From: CAYFJO01 sp964343305 | GTDB taxonomy: Bacteria > Planctomycetota > Planctomycetia > Pirellulales > Pirellulaceae | Direction of reading: 5' to 3' | Assembly (NCBI GenBank): GCA_964343305.1 | Contig: CAYFJO010000251.1 | Location: forward strand, 1 to 15,664 | Length of the DNA stretch: 15,664 nucleotides | Part shown: one piece after another, positions 7,535-15,609 of the stretch | Numbering within the stretch: the first letter of the stretch is position 1 | Layout of the letters: each line of letters starts with the position of its first letter | Position numbers and translations under genes: made by a program | The notes under the pieces: generated by a model | Databases searched by the model: none | What the model was told of the DNA's origin: nothing | Seen by the model: only the letters and a program-made list of their open reading frames with translations

Positions 7535-7566
7535 CCCCTCGCGAACCGTAGTGTCTGATCGAGGGG
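7535..7566. promoter_or_regulatory. Inverted repeat, possible operator between divergent genes
   Basis: CCCCTCG (7535-7541) and CGAGGGG (7560-7566) are perfect 7-base arms separated by 18 bases. They lie about 40 bases upstream of the minus-strand -35 box and about 60 bases upstream of the possible plus-strand -35 box. A regulator site, for example for the adjacent ROK protein, is possible but unproven. Confidence 0.35.
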
Positions 7567-7624
7567 TAACTGATGATGCACCCGGACATAGAAGCACATC
7601 TTTATGAAAACACAAGACGAATGA

Positions 7625-7653
7625 TTGACGGTGACGAATCAGCGGATTACCAT
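7625..7653 (+). promoter_or_regulatory. Possible sigma70-type promoter for the sulfatase-dehydrogenase fusion gene
   Basis: TTGACG (7625-7630), a 17-base spacer and TACCAT (7648-7653). The -35 matches consensus at five of six positions and the -10 at four of six. Transcription would start near 7660, leaving a leader of about 190 bases before the ATG at 7853. Confidence 0.45.
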
Positions 7654-7852
7654 GGCCGGAGGTTGTGATCTCCGTCACCCACGGGGACGGAGTGTGCGCT
7701 CACGAACCAAGGCTCCGACGACCGCTGTCACGAAGGCGGGACGAGGTGATGACTCCCTGGCGGGTCACAAACGAGCGGGCGACTTGATGCCCGTTCTGCC
7801 TTGTGGAGTTTCTTAACACCCAAGAACAGACGAAGCACTACCGAGGCGATTA
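7654..7852 (+). other. Long untranslated leader with short hairpins
   Basis: No credible gene is seen here. Short inverted repeats include TCCGTC/GACGGA around 7671-7691 and CGGGC/GCCCG around 7776-7793. GAGG (7843-7846) stands six bases before the ATG at 7853 and acts as the ribosome binding site. I could not match the leader to a known riboswitch class. It carries no GTAG-hairpin repeat, unlike the leaders of the minus-strand genes. Confidence 0.4.
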
Positions 7853-10800
7853 ATGAAAAGAATGAAAATGCAAATTGAGGCGACATTGCTGTTGTTGGTT
7901 GTGGCGACATCACAACTTTCAGCCGAAGTGCGAAAACCCAACTTCATCGTCATCTATTGCGATAACCTTGGCTACGGCGACATCGAGCCATTCGGATCGA
8001 CCGTGCATCGAACTCCGAACATGAACCGGATGGCGCGAGAAGGCCGTAGATTCACGCACTTCTGTGTCACGGCGGGAGTCTGTACACCATCGCGGGCGAG
8101 CATCATGACCGGTTGTTACTCGCAACGTGTCGGCATGCATACCAACGATCGGGACGGATGGGTGCTGCGGCCGGTATCACCCTATGGATTGCATCCGGAT
8201 GAAGTCACGATCGCCGAAGTGCTCCATCAGCAGGGCTACGCCACCGCGATCGTCGGAAAATGGCATCTGGGCGATCAGCCGCAGTTTCTGCCAACGCGAC
8301 AAGGCTTCGACTGGTTCTTTGGTGTGCCGTATTCCGACGACATGACCGAACGGGTTTGGAAGAACGACGGATCGAAATGGCCGCCGCTTCCGCTAATGGA
8401 AAATGAGACCGTCATCGAAGCTCCGTGCGATCGCAATGGTCTTACGAAGCGCTACACGGAACGGGCCATGGAGTGGATCGCCGAACACAAGGACAAGCCA
8501 TTTTTTCTTTACTTTCCGCAAGCGATGCCCGGTAGTACGAAGACGCCTTTTTCAAGTCCCGCATTCAAGGGCAAGAGCAAGAACGGGCCGTGGGGGGACT
8601 CGATCGAGGAACTCGATTGGTCGATCGGTGTGATGCTTGATCAGTTGGTCAAACTGGGGATCGCAGAGAATACGCTCGTGATCTGGACGTCGGACAACGG
8701 CGCGCCGATCAACCGTGACCCGGCTGATCTCAGCCGCGGGTCGAACCGGCCGTTGCATGGACGCGGCTATACGACCAGCGAGGGAGCCTTTCGAGTTCCA
8801 ACAATTGTGTGGCAGCCGGGAAAGGTTCCGGCCGGCACAGTCTGCACGGAGCTTTCCACGACGATGGACCTGCTGCCTACGTTTGCTGAATTGGCCGGCG
8901 GCAGTGCGCCCGAAGGCTGCAAGATCGACGGCCATGATATCTCACCGCTGTTGTTCGGAGATGAAGAGGCAAAGACTCCCTACAAAGCGTTCTACTATTA
9001 CCAGCAGGACCAGTTGCAGGCTGTACGGTCAGGGCCATGGAAAATGTTTCTGCCGCTCGAAGCCGGTTCCGTGCATCCGCATTTCAGCCGGGCTCAGGCA
9101 CCAAAGACATTGCTGTTCAATGTGGTTGAAGACGTTTCCTGCAAAAAGGATGTCGCCGCTGAGCACCCAGAGATCATTGCCCGGCTCACGAAGTTTGCGG
9201 AACAAGCTCGCAGCGATCTCGGCGACAAAGGTCGGCGCGGCAAGGGTCAACGCGCGCCGGGGAAACGTGAAGGCAAACCACAGGCACAGGTCTTGCAGAA
9301 AAACGCATTACAACTCATCGAAGGCGTGCGCGGCGGGCGGCATTGGGTCGATGCCGACACCGCTCCGCCGAAGTCGCCCGAAGAGTCGCTGAACTGCCTG
9401 CAGATCGAACCAGGTTTGGAAATTCAACTGGTCGCGGCAGAGCCACTGGTACGCGATCCGGTTGCCATCGCCTTTGACCAGCGCGGTCAAATGTTCGTCG
9501 TTGAATACGGCGACTATCCCATCGGTCCGCCAAAGGGTGGCGAACCACTGTCACGCGTCGTTTTGCTGGAAGACAACGACAGCGACCGTCGCGCCGACCG
9601 ACGGCACGTGTTTACAGACAAACTGAATTTTGCCCACAGCCTGATGGCCTTCAACGGCGGTCTGTTGGTTGGAGCACAGACGCAGATCCTCTTTCTGAAA
9701 GACACCGACGGCGACCATGTCGCAGACGTTCGAAAAGTCTTGTTCGACGGGTTCAAGCCGGCTCATCCTCAGATGCAGATCGGCAATCCACGCTGGGGCA
9801 TCGACAACTGGATCTACTTGAACTACGGACCCGGTAAAGTCGCTTCGAACCAGAGTCCCGACCAGCGAATAGACTTGCCTCGCAAAGACTTCCGATTTCA
9901 TCCTCGCACGATGAAATTCGAAGCCGACAGCGGCATGGGCCAATTCGGCAACACGGTCGATCGCTGGGGGAATCGATTCTATTGCACCAACCGCAATCCG
10001 ATCATAACGACGCTGCTGCCACCGTCGGTGCTGCGTCGCAATCCTTACGCTGTCATCACGCAGGCGCAGTACGATGTCGGAAAGGCGGGCGGTGATTCGC
10101 GGGTTTATCCCCTGGTGGAGATGAAAAGCAATTATCTCTCACACGTCGGCACCCATACATCGGCCTGCGGAGTGACGGCGTATGTTGGCAATCTGATGGA
10201 AGCCGACTTTCAGGACAGCGTCTTCGTTTGTGAGCCGATCGGGCATCTCGTGACGAGGTCCATCGTCCAACCTCGGGGTCTTCGGTTAAGTGCAAGCCGC
10301 GCTCGCCCTAAAGCCGACTTTCTGGCTTCGACTGACACCTGGTTTCGCCCGGCAAGCCTGGCAAATGGGCCGGATGGAGCGCTATATCTGGCCGACATGT
10401 ATCGCCTGTGGGTTGAGCATCCGAAATTCCTGCCCCCGGAAGTCGCAGAGAAACTGGATTGGAGAGCTGGTGACGACCGTGGGCGGATCTATCGCATTGC
10501 CCCGCAAGGGAGTCGTCCGCGACCGTTCGGCGCGCCGGATTCAACCGAGCAAACCGTTGCGATGTTGGAGGATCCCAATGGCTGGCGGCAGTTCTTGGCT
10601 CAGCGATTGCTGGTCGAGCAGCAGAACAAGGAGGCGGCACCGGTGTTGCGCCGATTGCTGCGCCAAAGCCACAGCCCCACGGCTCGGCTTCATGCCATGT
10701 GGACACTCGACGGTTTGTCGGCTTTGCAGACGGCGGACGTGCTGAGAGCCTTGGACGATTCCGACGCCCACGTACGCCGCGACTCGGCAAAGTTGGCGTC

Positions 10801-11584
10801 TCGCTGGCTGGACGATGAGCCCGTCTTTCGAAAGCTCACCGCCCGAACGAATGACGATGATCCGCGAGTACGTTTCCAAGTCGCTCTGGCCCTGGGCGAC
10901 AGCGAGCGATTGGAGTCCACTGAACTGCTGGCCGCCTTGGTGCTGCGCGACGGTCGCGACGAGTGGTTTGCCAACGGACTGCTGACGTCCGCCAAAGAGC
11001 GATGCGGCGCGATCCTGGCGAATCTCATCACAAGGCAGGACTTCGTCTCCAGTGGAGACGCTGTGAAGACTCGTCTCGTCAAACAACTCGCAACGGTTGT
11101 TGGAGCACGGGGCGACCTGAACGAACTGGCTGCCTTGTTAAACACTTTGACCGCTGAGCGACCCGATGGTGTATGGTGGCGAGCAGCCATGATCAGCGGA
11201 CTAGGCCAGGGGTTGCCGCGGCATCGAGGCGATCTGGGCCGCATCTCACTCCCCAAACTGCTGGCAAGTCCACCGGATCACCTTGCTGAGCCAATCGCTC
11301 GAATGCGCGAATTGCTCGCACACAGTCAGAAAGCCGCAATGGACAGATCGAATCCAGTTGCGGATCGCTCAGCGGCTGTCGAACTACGTTCGTTACCGCC
11401 TTTGATGGCCAGGGCGGCCATGCCTTTTTTGAAGGGAAAGAACGTGGTTTCGTGTCCTGAATTCAGTACCGGATTCAAGCGGTGCTTGACAAACAGGCCC
11501 AGGGGATCTTTGGCAATGGCTAATCCCAGGCCGACCGCGTATTTGTCACGAACCTCCGGCCATTTGTTGTACGCCGCTTTGTAG
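7853..11584 (+). CDS. Exported sulfatase / PVC-type dehydrogenase / HEAT-repeat fusion, C-terminally truncated
   Basis: 1243 residues, of which about 1-1179 look native. A signal peptide ends at QLSAE (residue 25). The sulfatase domain (about 28-455) has YCDNLGYGD (35-43), the formylglycine motif CTPSR (Cys77), VGKWHLGD (134-141) and TSDNGAP (279-285). Where many S1 sulfatases have an MPH motif, this one has MPG (225-227). A basic linker (458-480) leads to GRHWVDA and SPEESL (508-513). These open the PVC-type membrane-bound dehydrogenase domain, a propeller of about 515-890 (PLVRDPVAIAFDQRGQMFVVEYGDYP and similar). HEAT-like repeats follow from about 900. Such dehydrogenases usually end in a cytochrome c domain, but no CxxCH is present. 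Beyond about 11390 the frame merely reads the antisense of the neighbouring GH117-like gene until a chance stop. This suggests a broken gene. Confidence 0.88.
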   Translation: MKRMKMQIEATLLLLVVATSQLSAEVRKPNFIVIYCDNLGYGDIEPFGSTVHRTPNMNRMAREGRRFTHFCVTAGVCTPSRASIMTGCYSQRVGMHTNDRDGWVLRPVSPYGLHPDEVTIAEVLHQQGYATAIVGKWHLGDQPQFLPTRQGFDWFFGVPYSDDMTERVWKNDGSKWPPLPLMENETVIEAPCDRNGLTKRYTERAMEWIAEHKDKPFFLYFPQAMPGSTKTPFSSPAFKGKSKNGPWGDSIEELDWSIGVMLDQLVKLGIAENTLVIWTSDNGAPINRDPADLSRGSNRPLHGRGYTTSEGAFRVPTIVWQPGKVPAGTVCTELSTTMDLLPTFAELAGGSAPEGCKIDGHDISPLLFGDEEAKTPYKAFYYYQQDQLQAVRSGPWKMFLPLEAGSVHPHFSRAQAPKTLLFNVVEDVSCKKDVAAEHPEIIARLTKFAEQARSDLGDKGRRGKGQRAPGKREGKPQAQVLQKNALQLIEGVRGGRHWVDADTAPPKSPEESLNCLQIEPGLEIQLVAAEPLVRDPVAIAFDQRGQMFVVEYGDYPIGPPKGGEPLSRVVLLEDNDSDRRADRRHVFTDKLNFAHSLMAFNGGLLVGAQTQILFLKDTDGDHVADVRKVLFDGFKPAHPQMQIGNPRWGIDNWIYLNYGPGKVASNQSPDQRIDLPRKDFRFHPRTMKFEADSGMGQFGNTVDRWGNRFYCTNRNPIITTLLPPSVLRRNPYAVITQAQYDVGKAGGDSRVYPLVEMKSNYLSHVGTHTSACGVTAYVGNLMEADFQDSVFVCEPIGHLVTRSIVQPRGLRLSASRARPKADFLASTDTWFRPASLANGPDGALYLADMYRLWVEHPKFLPPEVAEKLDWRAGDDRGRIYRIAPQGSRPRPFGAPDSTEQTVAMLEDPNGWRQFLAQRLLVEQQNKEAAPVLRRLLRQSHSPTARLHAMWTLDGLSALQTADVLRALDDSDAHVRRDSAKLASRWLDDEPVFRKLTARTNDDDPRVRFQVALALGDSERLESTELLAALVLRDGRDEWFANGLLTSAKERCGAILANLITRQDFVSSGDAVKTRLVKQLATVVGARGDLNELAALLNTLTAERPDGVWWRAAMISGLGQGLPRHRGDLGRISLPKLLASPPDHLAEPIARMRELLAHSQKAAMDRSNPVADRSAAVELRSLPPLMARAAMPFLKGKNVVSCPEFSTGFKRCLTNRPRGSLAMANPRPTAYLSRTSGHLLYAAL

Positions 11585-12345
11585 TACGTGTAGATTTTGC
11601 CCTTGTAGACGACGGGGTGAGGATCGTGAATGGCGTCCTGATCCCAATCACCTTTCTTCCCGGTGTGAATGATGGTTCTGTGAGTGTGTGTCCAAGGCCC
11701 ATCGGGTGAGTCGGCATGGGATGCGGATACCACACACCAGTCTCCCTTGGTTCCGCTCGGCTCAGCAAAGGCCTGATAGTAAAGATAGTACCTGCCTTTG
11801 CACACCAGGATGTCGGGAGTGGCCACAGATCGCCATCCTGGAAACGGCTTGGGCGGACGAGGAACGGAAACGCCCTGCTCCTCCCAGGTGAAACCATCCT
11901 CGCTGGTCGCATGCCAGACCTCGCAAAGGTCCCAGTCCGTCGACGGAATCTGATCGGTGGCCTCGCGGGCCCGACTCGCCCCGATAGGCGGCACGGCAGT
12001 GCGGCGCTTCGTGTACCAGACATGGTACTGACCGCCGGCCAGGATAGGCCTGGACGGGTCACGACGAGAAATCGTGCCATCGCCTTCGTTGTTTTCAAAA
12101 CCTTTGAGCGGGGTGTACTTGAACTGCGAAAAGAGTTCGTTGTCCTGAACTCGCGGCGCCGGGTACTGGAACATACGTTCCATGGCCGAGCTCAGGGCAA
12201 AGTCGGGCCTTTTATCCGGCAGCCTGTGTGGAAAAACGGATTCCTCACCCAAGCTGGGAATTGAGAACAGCAGAGAAGAGAGCAGGTAGATCGAAAGGAG
12301 GATAGTGGCTCCAAAAGAATCCTGTTGTTTTATTTGTGCTTTCAT
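11326..12345 (-). pseudogene. GH117-like exported glycosidase (3,6-anhydro-L-galactosidase type), C-terminus lost
   Basis: 339 codons, of which about 1-318 are native. GH117 enzymes remove alpha-1,3-linked 3,6-anhydro-L-galactose from the ends of agar oligosaccharides. A hydrophobic signal segment (about 13-30) precedes SSAMER (52-57), which matches the SxAIxR dimerisation motif remembered for this family. SRRDP (93-97) holds Asp96, HDPHP has Asp241 and NSGHET has His298. By order and spacing these fit the three catalytic residues of characterised GH117 enzymes. The five-blade propeller features WHATSEDG, TPDIL and YYLYYQ also match. ATG 12345 is preferred to 12360 because AAAGG lies upstream. 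Residues after about 318 are the antisense of the plus-strand fusion gene and replace the expected last 40-60 residues. It starts 26 bases after the sulfatase-fragment stop. GH43-like folds are a less likely alternative. Confidence 0.78.
11380..11400. other. Tail-to-tail breakpoint between two truncated genes
   Basis: Family-like sequence of the plus-strand fusion protein fades at about VADRSAAVELRS (to about 11390). Family-like sequence of the minus-strand GH117-like protein ends at about ALAIKGGNE (to about 11390). Neither gene has its own stop at the join; each reads into the other's antisense strand. No insertion sequence end or target duplication is visible. The exact base cannot be fixed without alignments. 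Confidence 0.65.
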
Positions 12346-12371
12346 GATTCTGCCTTTCATTTATGGTTGCT

Positions 12372-13366
12372 TCATGTCCGGGGGATGAGTTCACGCGGGA
12401 TATCCAGCTTCTTGTCATCCGCACCACCTGCAAAATTGCTGATGTTGTAGCTGTTCGGCTTCGACCAATCGCACTCGACTCGACCGTCACCCAACACAAT
12501 CGTGCCCAACCTGTTTCGGAACCAATCCGCCAACGCTCGATAGGCAAGCGAGCCGGCGACATTGTTCCTTTCCAGGGGGTCTTTTCTTAAGTCGTACAAG
12601 GCCATGTCAGCTTTGTCGCGGTCACAGGTCAAAGCCCAGGTAAGGTCGTGGTTGAGATATGGGGCGCGTCCTTCCTGCCACATATCACGCGTGCGCATCG
12701 AAAAGGCGAAGTCCCGGGTGCGCATGAACGCCCGGTGCCCGCAAACCACGTTCAATTCACCAATCACGTAGTCACGCTTGAGATCTTGGCGCGTGAACAC
12801 CTTCGCCAGATCGTATCCATCAAGGTAACGGTATTGCGGATCGTCTACGGCGATTCCAGCGCCCGCCAGGATGGTCGGAGCAAAATCGACAAACTCAACC
12901 ATGTCCCGGTGCACGCGCCCCGGTGGATAAGCGGTCTTGTCAGAAGAGACCACAATCGCAGCATCTTGGATGGATTGCTTCCAGGGACCGAACTTGGCCA
13001 TGATCCCTTGCTCGCCCAGATGCCAGCCGTGATCGCCGACGGTGAACACGATCAGCCAGGGCCGATGGTTCTTCGTGCAGTAGGCCTTGAAAGCATCAAT
13101 CGCTTCACCAATGAGCGCGTCGCCATAGGCGCAAAAGGCATAGTAGTCCTGAATGGCCTGCAGCTTTTCTTCCGGCTTGAGCCGATCTGTTTTGCACTCG
13201 TTGTACAAGGTGACCAGTTGCGGCGGGAAATTGGACAGCTCATCGCTGCTGAACTCGGGGATCCTGTACGACTTCCTTTTGAAGACATCTCTGTACTTTT
13301 TGGGAGGTAACACCGGTGTGTGCGGCAAGTGAAGACTCAGGTTGGCAAACACTGGCTGCCCAGTTC
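12372..13366 (-). pseudogene. Iduronate-2-sulfatase-like sulfatase, 5' third missing
   Basis: The C-terminal two thirds of a sulfatase, about 330 residues: QPVFANLSLHLPHTPVLPPKKY (starting near 13366), the metal-site motif GDHGWHLGEQG, a WKQSI segment, a DFAPTIL segment and the usual LYDLRKDPLERNN near the end, then a proper TGA at 12372-12374. The N-terminal third with the Cys/Ser-x-Pro-x-Arg nucleophile and first metal ligands is absent, so the product cannot be an active sulfatase. The frame stays open upstream to 13487 but there it reads the GH2 fragment out of frame, giving a basic nonsense peptide. It is followed after 26 bases by the GH117-like gene, suggesting both came from one polysaccharide-utilisation operon. 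Confidence 0.85.
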
Positions 13367-13621
13367 CGTAATCAGCTGCAGATACCAGTCGGACTTGTCG
13401 TCGGACTTGACGTAAAGGATCTCTTCTCCACCGCTCAGAATGATCACGCACGGATTGTTTCGGAGCTGCTTTACGACGTCGATGCACTCATCAAAGATTT
13501 TCTGTACGGTTTCCCTGTTCTTCGGATAGAGGTAGTGGCTCAGACTGAAGTCTTGCCAGACCGTAATTCCTGCTTCATCACAGAGCCTGTAGAAAAGGGG
13601 AATTTCGGGAGGATATCCGCA
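13352..13621 (-). pseudogene. Internal fragment of a GH2-family glycosidase (beta-mannosidase-like)
   Basis: About 90 residues, beginning CGYPPEIPLFYRLCDEAGI and continuing VWQDF, then VVKQLRNNPCVIILSGGEE and WYLQLITELG. This is the part of the GH2 barrel just before and around the acid/base Glu: the usual motif is LRNHPS-W-G-NNE, seen here as LRNNPCVIILSGGEE. The sugar-binding N-terminal domains and the nucleophile half are missing on both sides. It is joined without a spacer to the leucine-rich-repeat gene on the 5' side and to the sulfatase fragment on the 3' side, in a different frame from each. It has no start of its own. Family assignment is good; the exact enzyme is not determinable. 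Confidence 0.75.
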
Positions 13622-14676
13622 AGGTCTAACCGTTTGAGATTCACCAACTTGCCCAATGGAGGCACATCGGTCACTTGTGTCTGCATGAGGCCAAGCCATT
13701 CCAGGTTAATCAGGTTGGCCAATGGTCTCACGTCGCTAACTTGAGTGTTCCGCAGATTCAACTTCACAAGATGCATCAGTGTAGCCAGCGGCGTCACATC
13801 GCTGACTTGAGTGTTGTCGAGGAGTAGCAATCGGAGTTTTGTCAGTTTGGCCAGAGGTGTCACATCGCTGATAGGTTTGTAACAAAGTTCCAACCGTTCG
13901 AGATTCGGGTCGAGTGAATTCAGCCGCTCTTGTTCTGCATCTACAATTCGTTTTTGCTCTGACCGCTGAAAGTCCATTAGATCACTCACCTTAATGATTG
14001 CGTCAGCGGTGTGTTTCACGGGTGTTGTCTTAGGATTTCGTGGGGCAAGTGTTGTCTGAAATCGCATTTGAACAGGCCTGATGTGGGCACTCTCCAACAT
14101 GCCGTGAAGTTCATATTCAGGATCGTACACTCTGAATGCGGGCGAAAACGGAAGCCATTGGATGGGCCAAGGATAACCGCCACATTGCGATTCTCCACCA
14201 TCACCCAGTTTCATTTGACTTCGAACAACTTCGACGCAGGCCATATTTAGATTCAAACACAAGCCAAAATCGCTGAGAATCATGCCATCGGGATAGTTGT
14301 CTGGAACGTCGTTCCCCCAAGGGAAAAGATCTCCACCGCACGCTAACTCAAACTCATCTTCTGTTGGCAACCGCCAGCCCTTTTTACCCAAATAAAAATC
14401 GACGCGTTCACACCATTCTTCAAGTGAGTCAATTTCGCAGAACTCTTCTCCATCTTGTGTACATACATCTCCCCAGTAGATGGCGGTCGTGGAAATCGAG
14501 AAACGAGGGATTGTCACCGTCCTGTGCGGCGAAAAGAACACATCTCGGAAATGTTCCGTGTACGAATTCAATGACTCGATGAACGCCGAGGCGACCTCGT
14601 TGTCAAACCGCCAGCCGAGTTGGCATGTTGTCGCATCGATGTCGACAAACTCAAGTTCAAATTCTTGGTGCGACAT
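13540..14676 (-). pseudogene. FGE-fold (SUMF1-like) plus leucine-rich-repeat protein, 3' end lost
   Basis: 378 codons, of which about 1-352 are native. Residues about 95-121 (YLGKKGWRLPTEDEFELACG, then FPWG) carry the RLPTE-E-E-A-PWG signature of the formylglycine-generating-enzyme/SUMF1 lectin-like fold, and SPAFR follows near 180. A charged helix (about 228-248) leads into at least five internalin-like 22-residue repeats (T-x-V-S/T-D-V-x-P-L-x-x-L-x-x-L). After LKRLDLAD (about 352, near base 13620) the frame continues through the GH2 fragment read out of frame until a chance stop. ATG 14676 is preceded by GGAG five bases upstream; the GTG before it is less likely. It starts 12 bases after the DUF5615 stop, so it may share that operon. 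Function is unknown. A true sulfatase-activating FGE is unlikely given the degenerate domain. Confidence 0.8.
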
Positions 14677-14688
14677 CACGGCTCCAAT

Positions 14689-15051
14689 CTACTTCCACTG
14701 ATTCAAAATGAACAGCGTATCGGCGAGCGGAACTCCGGATGCTTCTAGGTTTGCAATGGCTAGAACAATGCCGCTTGGCGACAAGTCGCGGCGACGGTCA
14801 TTATCTTTGCGAACTACGATGATGCCGGGATGGTGGCCTTGAGCGTGAATGACCAGATGATGCAGATCTTGGAAATCGTCGTGGTTCATCGTCAATAGGA
14901 CGCGAGCGACGTCAATGGCGTATGTCAGATGAACGGGATCTTCGCGGCCAACCAAGCCAACATCAATCGGGAATTCAACGTTGTGACCTGCATTGCGGAG
15001 CCGACGAACGAGATCTTGCGAAGTTGAGTCGTCGTCAAGATAGAGATTCAT
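14689..15051 (-). CDS. DUF5615 PIN-like protein (putative toxin)
   Basis: 120 residues, a normal full length. It opens MNLYLDDDS with an acidic cluster at the end of the first strand, then LVRRLRNAGHNV, DPVHLTYAI, VLLTMNHDDF (about 71-80) and GIIVV. These match DUF5615, a PIN-related (Mut7-C-like) family often found as the toxin partner of DUF433 proteins. The acidic residues DDD near the N-terminus and NHDDF are likely metal ligands of an RNase site. Its ATG overlaps the DUF433 stop (ATGA, 15048-15051), showing translational coupling. RNase activity is inferred from fold relatives. Confidence 0.85.
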   Translation of the reverse strand: MNLYLDDDSTSQDLVRRLRNAGHNVEFPIDVGLVGREDPVHLTYAIDVARVLLTMNHDDFQDLHHLVIHAQGHHPGIIVVRKDNDRRRDLSPSGIVLAIANLEASGVPLADTLFILNQWK

Positions 15052-15398
15052 TCGTCGTCATAGAGGCGCGCGAGTTCTTGGGCGGAAAGCAATTTCGGCT
15101 TGCCGTGGTATTTGTAATTGGGGTCGTTCATCCCGCTTGCTTCCATCAAACGCTCTTCGCGCTCGAAATCTTCGCGGATTTCTGGTGGGTCAGAATCGCA
15201 GTAGGCGATCGCTTCGAGGACGGCCTCGATCGGCAAGTCGTAGTCTTCGGCAATTTCTTCGGGAGTCATTGGTTCCTCTTCCGACATGTAGCGGCCGTAC
15301 AACGTGCGCGCTTTGATGCGCCGGCCTTTAATGGAGAGCTGCTTATAGCACGACTTGGGATCGCGTTCGAGGAACTTGTATTGAGTGACGGTGCTCAT
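15048..15398 (-). CDS. DUF433 family protein (putative antitoxin)
   Basis: 116 residues. The centre (about 24-70) carries the DUF433 features: IKGRRIKARTLYG, then MTPEEIAEDYDLPIEAVLEAIAYC. This forms a helix-turn-helix-like element that in family members serves as the antitoxin DNA-binding part. The acidic tail (EIREDFEREERLMEASG and onward) would suit toxin neutralisation. The ATG at 15398 has GGAG nine bases upstream. Genes run antitoxin then toxin, the usual order, with a 4-base overlap. The pair follows the 16S terminator, so it must have its own promoter in 15399-15457; I saw only weak matches there. Confidence 0.82.
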   Translation of the reverse strand: MSTVTQYKFLERDPKSCYKQLSIKGRRIKARTLYGRYMSEEEPMTPEEIAEDYDLPIEAVLEAIAYCDSDPPEIREDFEREERLMEASGMNDPNYKYHGKPKLLSAQELARLYDDE

Positions 15399-15457
15399 GG
15401 GAATTCTCCAAAATCGGTTCGCCTACTTCATATTCTATCGTCAATCCGGCAAGAAAC

Positions 15458-15494
15458 AAAAAACCCGTTCAGGCCGGCTAAGCCCGAACGGGTT
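15458..15494 (-). terminator. Rho-independent terminator after 16S rRNA
   Basis: Arms AACCCGTTC (15462-15470) and GAACGGGTT (15486-15494) pair perfectly, and read on the minus strand they are followed by TTTTTT (15463-15458). The stem continues partly into the loop. It lies about 120 bases after the 16S 3' end and is oriented to stop the rRNA transcript. Confidence 0.9.
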
Positions 15495-15518
15495 CTTGAT
15501 TGATCAATTTTGTAGTGT

Positions 15519-15540
15519 GTCAGTTTGCGAGCAAACTGAC
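15519..15540. repeat. Perfect hairpin, REP-like, between 16S and its terminator
   Basis: GTCAGTTTGC, loop GA, GCAAACTGAC: two perfect 10-base arms. GTAG stands at 15512-15515, three bases before the stem, which resembles the GTAG-hairpin layout of the other repeats. It is a single unit, not an inverted pair, and the core is unrelated. It may be a solitary REP or an rRNA processing structure. Confidence 0.5.
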
Positions 15541-15609
15541 GACCTCTCTGCCAAGCAAGAGAACTATGTCCACCGTAAGCTGATAGGTGTCACCACCTAC
15601 CAACTGATA

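Noticed and set aside
7340..7678. 112-codon minus-strand open frame spanning the ROK leader
   Set aside because: It overlaps the REPIN and the promoter, has no ribosome binding site and its composition is unlike a protein.
7654..7852. Riboswitch in the long leader
   Set aside because: Only short, weak hairpins are visible and I recognise no conserved aptamer core.
14314..14380. FGE-like domain as the sulfatase-activating formylglycine enzyme
   Set aside because: Only the RLPTE and PWG part of the fold is recognisable and the C-terminal catalytic Cys region is not seen; it is fused to leucine-rich repeats.
14922..15503. 193-codon plus-strand open frame
   Set aside because: It runs antisense through DUF5615 and DUF433 and across the 16S terminator; no family features.
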